Part shown: one piece after another, positions 6,918 through 12,067 of the stretch | How the letters are laid out: each line of letters opens with the position of its first letter | Numbering within the stretch: position 1 is the stretch's first letter | Origin: Pontiella desulfatans | GTDB lineage: Bacteria > Verrucomicrobiota > Kiritimatiellia > Kiritimatiellales > Pontiellaceae | Reading direction: 5' to 3' | DNA: 12,067 nt | Assembly: GCA_029287275.1 (NCBI GenBank) | Contig: JARFRL010000238.1 | Coordinates: forward strand, 1 to 12,067 | Translations under genes and position numbers: made by a program | Notes under the pieces: generated by a model | Seen by the model: the letters and a program-made list of their open reading frames with translations, nothing else | The model's database searches: none | What the model was told of the DNA's origin: nothing

Positions 6918-8159
6918 ATGGCGAGTAACGAGTTCCAGCCGCTACAGGGCATGTCCGACATTCAAGCCCCGGAGATTCACGTCTGGCGCATGATGGAGGA
7001 ACGCGCGCGCGCCCTCTTCAACAGCTACGGCTTCGAGGAGTTGCGCACGCCCGTGCTCGAGAAACTTTCCGTCTTCCAGCGCTCGCTGGGCGACACCACC
7101 GACGTGGTCAAGAAGGAGATGTATTCCTTCAAACCGAGCAAGCACGAGCTCGCGATGCGGCCGGAGGGCACGGCCGGAACCATCCGCCACCTGGCGGGTC
7201 GCGGCGAGGAAGGACTCAACGCCCGCGTGTTCTACATCGCCCCGATGTTCCGCTACGAACGGCCGCAGGCCGGTCGCAAACGCCAGTTTCATCAGGTCGG
7301 CGTCGAGGCCACCGGCGAGCCGAATCCGCTGGCCGACGCCGAATGTATCGCGCTGCAAAAGGGGCTGCTCGATTCCTGGGGACTGACCGGATCGAAAATC
7401 CAGCTCAGCACCCGCGGCGAACCGTCCGACCGCCAGCCGGTCGTGGATGGACTGCGCGCCGCGCTTCAGCCGTTCGAGAACGCGCTGTGCGAGGACTGTC
7501 AGCGGCGAATCGACGAAAACGTGTTGCGCGTCATCGACTGCAAAAACGAGAGCTGCAAGAAGATCGTCGACCAAATTCCCTCCGCGATCGAATTCATGAG
7601 CGACGCGTCGCGCGCGTACCTCGACCAAGTCGTGGGAGCGCTCGACAAGATGGGCATCGAAGTAACGGTTAATCCGAAGCTGATCCGCGGGCTCGACTAC
7701 TACGTGCACACCGTCTGGGAAATCAGCCACTCCGCGCTCGGCGCGCAGGACGCGCTGGCCGGCGGCGGACGCTACGAGATCGCGTTGGGAAAAAAAGCCG
7801 TTCCCGGCGTCGGCTTCGCGGTCGGTTTCGAACGCGCCATCATGGCGTTGGAAGCCTGCGGCGTCACGGCCGACCAGTTCGCGCCCAAAGGCGGCGTTTG
7901 GTTGGTTTCGTTGGGCGAGGCCGCGCTGGCCGAGAACATGAAGCTCGCCGCTCAGCTGCGGGCGAAAGGAATTCGCTGCGGCATGGAGCTCGCCGCGAAA
8001 AGCATGAAGGCGCAAATGCGCAAGGCCAATCGCGTCGGCGCCGACTCGGTGATCATCCGCGGCGACGACGAAATCGAAAAGGGCGTCGCCATGGTCAAGG
8101 ACATGGCCGAAGGATCTCAGAAGGAATCAACCATAGAAGAAATTTTACGCGACGCGTGA
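6918..8159 (+). CDS. hisS: Histidyl-tRNA synthetase
   Basis: Class II synthetase that charges tRNA-His with histidine in the cytoplasm as a homodimer; 413 residues, normal for bacterial HisRS. FQPLQGMSDIQAPE (6-19) replaces the usual KGTRDILP entry. Motif 1 lies around residues 35-55. AMRPEGTAGTIR is followed by motif 2 in FRYERPQAGRKRQFHQVG (about residue 112 on). The histidine-specific RGLDYYVHTVWEI starts at R257, then GGGRY, and motif 3 is GVGFAVGFERAIMAL. The insertion around residues 190-215 (CEDCQRRID...DCKNESCKK) has paired cysteines, common in one bacterial subtype. The last 85 residues are the anticodon-binding domain. The start is only 3 nt after the HU stop and has no strong ribosome-binding site, so translation is probably coupled to HU. 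Its stop codon lies inside the hairpin at 8152-8212. Confidence 0.96.
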   Translation: MASNEFQPLQGMSDIQAPEIHVWRMMEERARALFNSYGFEELRTPVLEKLSVFQRSLGDTTDVVKKEMYSFKPSKHELAMRPEGTAGTIRHLAGRGEEGLNARVFYIAPMFRYERPQAGRKRQFHQVGVEATGEPNPLADAECIALQKGLLDSWGLTGSKIQLSTRGEPSDRQPVVDGLRAALQPFENALCEDCQRRIDENVLRVIDCKNESCKKIVDQIPSAIEFMSDASRAYLDQVVGALDKMGIEVTVNPKLIRGLDYYVHTVWEISHSALGAQDALAGGGRYEIALGKKAVPGVGFAVGFERAIMALEACGVTADQFAPKGGVWLVSLGEAALAENMKLAAQLRAKGIRCGMELAAKSMKAQMRKANRVGADSVIIRGDDEIEKGVAMVKDMAEGSQKESTIEEILRDA

Positions 8160-8212
8160 GGATGAACGCGCGCTTTCCGATCAAAGGAAACCGCGCTTCA
8201 CGACTCACGCGT
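8152..8212 (+). promoter_or_regulatory. Long imperfect RNA hairpin between hisS and aspS
   Basis: ACGCGTGAG (8152-8160) pairs perfectly over 9 bp with CTCACGCGT (8204-8212). Inside it, TGAA (8163-8166) pairs with TTCA (8197-8200), GCGCG (8168-8172) with CGCGC (8192-8196), and TTTCC (8174-8178) with GGAAA (8186-8190), closing a 7-nt loop GATCAAA. That makes about 23 base pairs interrupted only by small loops. The hisS TGA (8157-8159) is in the 5' arm, and the aspS ribosome-binding site AAGGAG (8218-8223) begins 5 nt after the 3' arm. No T-run follows, so it is not an intrinsic terminator. Pairing is read directly; function is inferred. Confidence 0.6.
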
Positions 8213-8229
8213 GGCTCAAGGAGAATCAC

Positions 8230-10026
8230 ATGCACAGATATAGAACCCACAACTGCGGCGAACTGAGAAGAGACCACGTTCACACGATCGTCAAACTTTC
8301 CGGTTGGATCAACAGCGTCCGCGACCACGGCGGCATCATTTTCATCGACCTGCGCGACCACTACGGCCTGACCCAGATCGTGGTCGATCCGTCCCAACCC
8401 TTCTACAAAGGCGTCGAGCACTGGCGCGTGGAATCCACCATTTGCTTCACCGGCCAAGTGGTCGACCGCATTCCCGACGCGATCAACCCGCGGCTCGCCA
8501 CCGGCGAGATCGAGGTGGTCGCGAAAGAAATGGAAACGCTGGGCGAATCCAAGGTGATTCCGTTTCAGGTCGCCAAAGACGAGGAGTGCAACGAAGCGCT
8601 TCGTTTGGAATACCGCTTTCTCGACATGCGCCGCGAGTCGCTGCACAAGAACCTCGTGCTTCGCTCGCAAGTGATCGCCCGCATGCGCGAGCTGATGACC
8701 GGCGAAGGCTTCATGGAAATGCAGACGCCGATCCTGACCAGCAGCTCGCCGGAAGGCGCGCGCGACTATCTCGTGCCGAGCCGCGTGCACCCCGGCAAAT
8801 TCTACGCCCTGCCGCAGGCGCCTCAGCAGTTCAAGCAGTTGCTGATGACCTCCGGCTTCGACCGCTACTTCCAGATCGCTCCGTGCTTCCGCGACGAGGA
8901 CGCGCGCGCCGACCGTTCGCCGGGCGAGTTCTATCAGCTCGACATGGAAATGGCCTTCGCCACGCAGGACGACGTCTTCGAGGTGAACGAAAAGGTGCTG
9001 CATAAAATCTTCACCGAGTTTTCCGACAAGCAGGTCGACGACATTCCGTTCAAGCGCCTTCCGTACAAAGAGGCGATGGAGAAGTATGGGAGCGACAAGC
9101 CCGACCTGCGCAACCCGCTCGTCATTCAGGACGCGTCCGAGTTGTTCGCTGGCTGCGATTTCAAAGCCTTCGCGGGCGTGGTCGCCAACGGTGGCGTGGT
9201 TAAAACCATCGCGGCCAAAGACTGCGCCGAAAAATCGCGCAAGTTCTTCGACGACATGATCAAGTTCGCGCAGTCCGTCGGCTCCAAGGGGCTCGGTTAT
9301 CTGCGCTGGATCGACGGCGAGGTTCAGAGCCCGATCGCGAAATTCCTCTCCGAGGAAACCCTCGCCGCGCTCAAGGAATTGGGCGGCGTCAGCGATGGCG
9401 ACGTCATGTTCTTCATCGCCGACAAAGAAAAGGCCGCCTGCGAAATCGGTTCGCACGTTCGCGACGAGCTGGGCAAGCGCCTCGATCTCATCGACCCCGA
9501 CGTCTTCAAGTTCTGCTGGATCGTCGACTTCCCGATGTACGAACTCGACGACGAAGGCAAAGTCGAGTTCTCGCACAACCCCTTTTCGATGCCTCAAGGC
9601 GGAAAAGACGATCTGGAAAACAAGGACCCGCTCGACATCCTCGCGTACCAGTACGACATCGTCTGCAACGGCACCGAGCTCTCTTCCGGCGCCGTGCGCA
9701 ACCATAGCCCCGAGATGATGCTCAAGGCGTTCGATATCGCCGGCTACGACGCCTCCGTGGTCGAGAACAAGTTCCCCGCGCTGCACCGCGCCTTCCAGTA
9801 TGGCGCGCCGCCGCACGCCGGAATCGCTCCCGGCGTCGACCGCATCATCATGCTGTTGGCCGACGAGCCGAACATCCGCGAGGTGATCGCGTTCCCGATG
9901 AACCAGCGAGCGCAGGATTTGTTGATGAACGCGCCGGGCGAAGTCGAGTTCAACCAGATCCGCGATCTGCATCTGCGCCTGCATCTGCCGAAGAAGGTGG
10001 AGCAGGAAGCCGACGCCGCGGAATAA
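8230..10026 (+). CDS. aspS: Aspartyl-tRNA synthetase, bacterial type
   Basis: Class IIb synthetase that charges tRNA-Asp; 598 residues, the usual bacterial length. The ribosome-binding site AAGGAG (8218-8223) sits 6 nt before the ATG. The N-terminal OB-fold anticodon-binding domain covers about 1-110 (KLSGWINSVRDHGG... ATGEIEV). Then come LEYRFLDMRR, TSSSPEGARDYLVPSR (about 170 on), the Asp-binding QAPQQFKQ, and motif 2 FRDEDARADRSPGEFYQLD (about 220 on). The bacterial GAD insertion spans about 290-415, then HNPFSMPQ, and motif 3 GIAPGVDRIIML starts at residue 531. His33 in VRDHGG matches the residue seen in non-discriminating enzymes such as that of Pseudomonas aeruginosa (His31), where E. 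coli has Leu, so this enzyme may also form Asp-tRNA-Asn. It is the last gene of the operon, followed by a hairpin and a terminator. Confidence 0.96.
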   Translation: MHRYRTHNCGELRRDHVHTIVKLSGWINSVRDHGGIIFIDLRDHYGLTQIVVDPSQPFYKGVEHWRVESTICFTGQVVDRIPDAINPRLATGEIEVVAKEMETLGESKVIPFQVAKDEECNEALRLEYRFLDMRRESLHKNLVLRSQVIARMRELMTGEGFMEMQTPILTSSSPEGARDYLVPSRVHPGKFYALPQAPQQFKQLLMTSGFDRYFQIAPCFRDEDARADRSPGEFYQLDMEMAFATQDDVFEVNEKVLHKIFTEFSDKQVDDIPFKRLPYKEAMEKYGSDKPDLRNPLVIQDASELFAGCDFKAFAGVVANGGVVKTIAAKDCAEKSRKFFDDMIKFAQSVGSKGLGYLRWIDGEVQSPIAKFLSEETLAALKELGGVSDGDVMFFIADKEKAACEIGSHVRDELGKRLDLIDPDVFKFCWIVDFPMYELDDEGKVEFSHNPFSMPQGGKDDLENKDPLDILAYQYDIVCNGTELSSGAVRNHSPEMMLKAFDIAGYDASVVENKFPALHRAFQYGAPPHAGIAPGVDRIIMLLADEPNIREVIAFPMNQRAQDLLMNAPGEVEFNQIRDLHLRLHLPKKVEQEADAAE

Positions 10027-10068
10027 AGAACGGGGCGGGGCGTCCTCACCCAGCCGTTCCGCCGCTCG

Positions 10069-10088
10069 GACGACTGGGGACAGTCGTC
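10069..10088. repeat. 8-bp perfect palindromic hairpin (REP-like candidate)
   Basis: GACGACTG (10069-10076) and CAGTCGTC (10081-10088) form a perfect stem around a GGGA tetraloop in the aspS 3' untranslated region. No T-run follows; the real terminator is about 25 nt further on. Short GC-rich hairpins of this sort resemble the extragenic palindromes mobilised by REP-associated tyrosine transposases, but only one copy is in this window, so this is a suggestion. Confidence 0.35.
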
Positions 10089-10111
10089 GGCACTGGATAA
10101 ATCCACCCAAG

Positions 10112-10148
10112 AACCGTCCGCTCTCCGCGGGCGGTTTTTTTTAGTGTT
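10112..10148. repeat. Direct repeat copy 1 flanking the toxin-antitoxin cassette
   Basis: This 37-base segment covers the aspS terminator plus the following AGTGTT. It matches 10827-10862 at 34 of 37 aligned positions (two substitutions and one T indel). The match extends past the stem and T-run into AGTGTT, which in the other copy overlaps the end of uvrB. Confidence 0.65.
10114..10142 (+). terminator. Intrinsic terminator of the HU-hisS-aspS operon
   Basis: CCGTCCGC (10114-10121) pairs with GCGGGCGG (10127-10134) through an 8-bp stem with one G-U pair and a 5-nt loop. Eight T residues (10135-10142) follow immediately. This is a textbook rho-independent terminator placed 88 nt after the aspS stop codon. 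Confidence 0.88.
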
Positions 10149-10175
10149 GTGAATATCGCTTATACGCGATATATA
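10147..10175 (+). promoter_or_regulatory. Promoter with embedded operator for the toxin-antitoxin pair
   Basis: TTGTGA (10147-10152, 4 of 6) and TATATA (10170-10175, 4 of 6) are spaced by 17 bases. The spacer holds a perfect inverted repeat, ATATCGC (10153-10159) and GCGATAT (10166-10172), with a 6-base centre. An operator between the -35 and -10 boxes is expected for an operon repressed by its own helix-turn-helix antitoxin. The boxes are individually weak; the palindrome is the solid part. Confidence 0.6.
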
Positions 10176-10199
10176 CGGGGCGTGCCAAAAAAAACATAT

Positions 10200-10514
10200 A
10201 TGGCCGTGAAAAAAGTCCGCTCGTTCGTGGACCAACAACCGGAGTCGGTTCAAGCGGAATACTTGAAGCTCGTCGAACGGCTTGAAAGTGATGGGCGATT
10301 GGTTGAGCCCTATGGGAAGAAACTCGACAAGGGATTGTTCGAGATGAGAATCCGCCGCGGTGGTCAAATTCGAATTCTGTATTTCTATCAGGAAAAGGAA
10401 TTCGTCATAGGAGTTCACGGGTTCGTGAAGAAAACCCAAAAGGCTCCTCAAAAGGAATTGAAACAGGCGTTTAAGGTCATGGGCATGATTAAGCGAGGTG
10501 AATACGATGAATAA
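10200..10514 (+). CDS. higB: HigB/RelE-superfamily toxin (phage Gp49-like)
   Basis: Probable ribosome-dependent mRNA interferase of the Gp49-like (PF05973) branch of the RelE/ParE superfamily, which halts growth when its antitoxin is lost. From ATG 10200 it has 104 residues. The visible family blocks are FVDQQPESVQAEYLKLVERL (9-28), the KKLDKGLFEMRIRR core (40-53) followed by the IRILYFY strand, and the near-invariant HGFVKKTQKAP (73-83). The usual first beta-strand before the FVD helix is short or absent with this start. GTG codons at 10182 and 10149 are in frame and could lengthen it, but 10149 would put the operator inside the gene. No clear ribosome-binding site helps the choice. It overlaps the antitoxin gene by 8 nt, toxin first, the order of higBA. 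Confidence 0.85.
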   Translation: MAVKKVRSFVDQQPESVQAEYLKLVERLESDGRLVEPYGKKLDKGLFEMRIRRGGQIRILYFYQEKEFVIGVHGFVKKTQKAPQKELKQAFKVMGMIKRGEYDE

Positions 10515-10800
10515 AGCCATGGAAAAAATGCGCGCCGCGCACGAGGCTCAGGCGGAAAGCATCCGCGAAAAAGATGCCTACAAGAAAGTGTCAGAGGCGT
10601 TCGATATCGAATACGCGGTCGCGAAAGAACTCCACAAGGCGCGAGCCAAAGCGAAGCTTAGTCAGGCGCAGGTCGCTGAAAAAATGGGTACGACGCAAAG
10701 TGTGATATCCAGAATCGAGCGTGGGGGCAACGTTTCCGTGGAAACGCTCGCGCGCTACGCTCAAGCTTGCGGTGGAACGCTCAAGGTCAAGGTCGTCTGA
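10507..10800 (+). CDS. higA: HigA-type antitoxin, XRE-family helix-turn-helix
   Basis: A 97-residue antitoxin that should bind and neutralise the toxin and repress the operon by binding the palindrome at 10153-10172. The ATG at 10507 has GAGGTG (10495-10500) 6 nt upstream, so I prefer it to the GTG at 10498; it overlaps the toxin stop by 8 nt, giving coupled translation. The N-terminal 45 residues are charged and helical and probably contact the toxin. The helix-turn-helix is LSQAQVAEKMGTTQSVISRIERG (51-73), read in segments: LSQAQVAEKMG then TTQSVISRIERG. GNVSVETLARYAQACGGTL completes the XRE fold. The stop lies 28 nt before the next terminator stem. Confidence 0.9.
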   Translation: MNKAMEKMRAAHEAQAESIREKDAYKKVSEAFDIEYAVAKELHKARAKAKLSQAQVAEKMGTTQSVISRIERGGNVSVETLARYAQACGGTLKVKVV

Positions 10801-10826
10801 TCCGATACGTGAATTGTTTATCTGAA

Positions 10827-10854
10827 AACCGCCCGCTCACCGCGGGCGGTTTTT

Positions 10855-10862
<8 letters not shown>
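10827..10862. repeat. Direct repeat copy 2 flanking the toxin-antitoxin cassette
   Basis: This 36-base segment is the partner of 10112-10148. Its stem is perfect where copy 1 has one G-U pair. Its last bases (TTAGTGTT) are the complement of the final uvrB codons and stop. Equivalent positions in the two copies are 715 bp apart, and the whole higBA unit lies between them. Confidence 0.65.
10829..10856. terminator. Intrinsic terminator shared by higBA and uvrB
   Basis: CCGCCCGC (10829-10836) pairs perfectly over 8 bp with GCGGGCGG (10842-10849), with a 5-nt loop and then seven T residues (10850-10856) on the plus strand. Read on the minus strand the same stem is followed by four T residues, so it may also end uvrB transcription, whose TAA overlaps the T-run. 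It is probably bidirectional, and stronger on the plus strand. Confidence 0.85.

Positions 10863-12067
<1,205 letters not shown>

Noticed and set aside
8095..10110. A 671-codon open frame on the minus strand opposite aspS and the end of hisS
   Set aside because: It is the antisense shadow of aspS: low-complexity Val/Leu/Glu/His/Arg-rich translation, no recognisable motif, while the plus strand encodes a complete AspRS. Similar antisense frames occur opposite hisS (6942-8015), uvrB (10858-11994) and smc (144-1028 and 1146-1805).

Overview
The window is bacterial chromosomal DNA with a GC-rich, codon-biased housekeeping background. Five conserved bacterial proteins anchor it: SMC, an HU-type nucleoid protein, histidyl-tRNA synthetase, bacterial-type aspartyl-tRNA synthetase and UvrB. 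I cannot assign a lineage. The adaptor-like membrane protein and the surface-glycan-type genes would fit a Gram-negative or candidate-phylum bacterium, but nothing here proves it. No rRNA, tRNA, CRISPR array, insertion sequence or transposase was found, and no stretch longer than about 230 bases lacks a gene.

Layout. Positions 1-1769 (minus strand) hold the N-terminal half of smc, running off the left edge inside the hinge domain. A divergent promoter region of about 230 bases follows. Positions 1999-5704 (plus strand) hold four genes of visibly lower GC: a family-2 glycosyltransferase, a NodB-type polysaccharide deacetylase that overlaps it by ATGA, a FemAB/BioF2-like GNAT acyltransferase, and a proline-dehydrogenase-like flavoenzyme whose substrate-binding residues look altered. 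They look like a small surface-glycan or glycolipid modification locus acquired into the GC-rich backbone. Positions 5853-6497 encode a small two-transmembrane protein with a split biotinyl/lipoyl domain around a coiled-coil hairpin.

Positions 6536-10142 form a translation/nucleoid operon: a strong sigma-70-type promoter, HU, hisS 3 nt later, a long imperfect RNA hairpin, aspS, and an intrinsic terminator. Positions 10147-10800 hold a HigBA-type toxin-antitoxin pair with its own promoter and operator. uvrB (C-terminal part) converges on it from the right edge and overlaps a second terminator.

The most interesting points are these. The toxin-antitoxin cassette is bracketed by two nearly identical copies of the terminator, including bases that overlap the end of uvrB, as if the cassette had been inserted with duplication of the aspS/uvrB terminator. 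The ProDH-like enzyme keeps FAD-site motifs but lacks the arginine pair and tyrosine that hold proline. A 61-nt hairpin spans the hisS stop codon and ends just before the aspS ribosome-binding site. A 15-codon leader ORF ends in an ATGA overlap with the first glycan gene.
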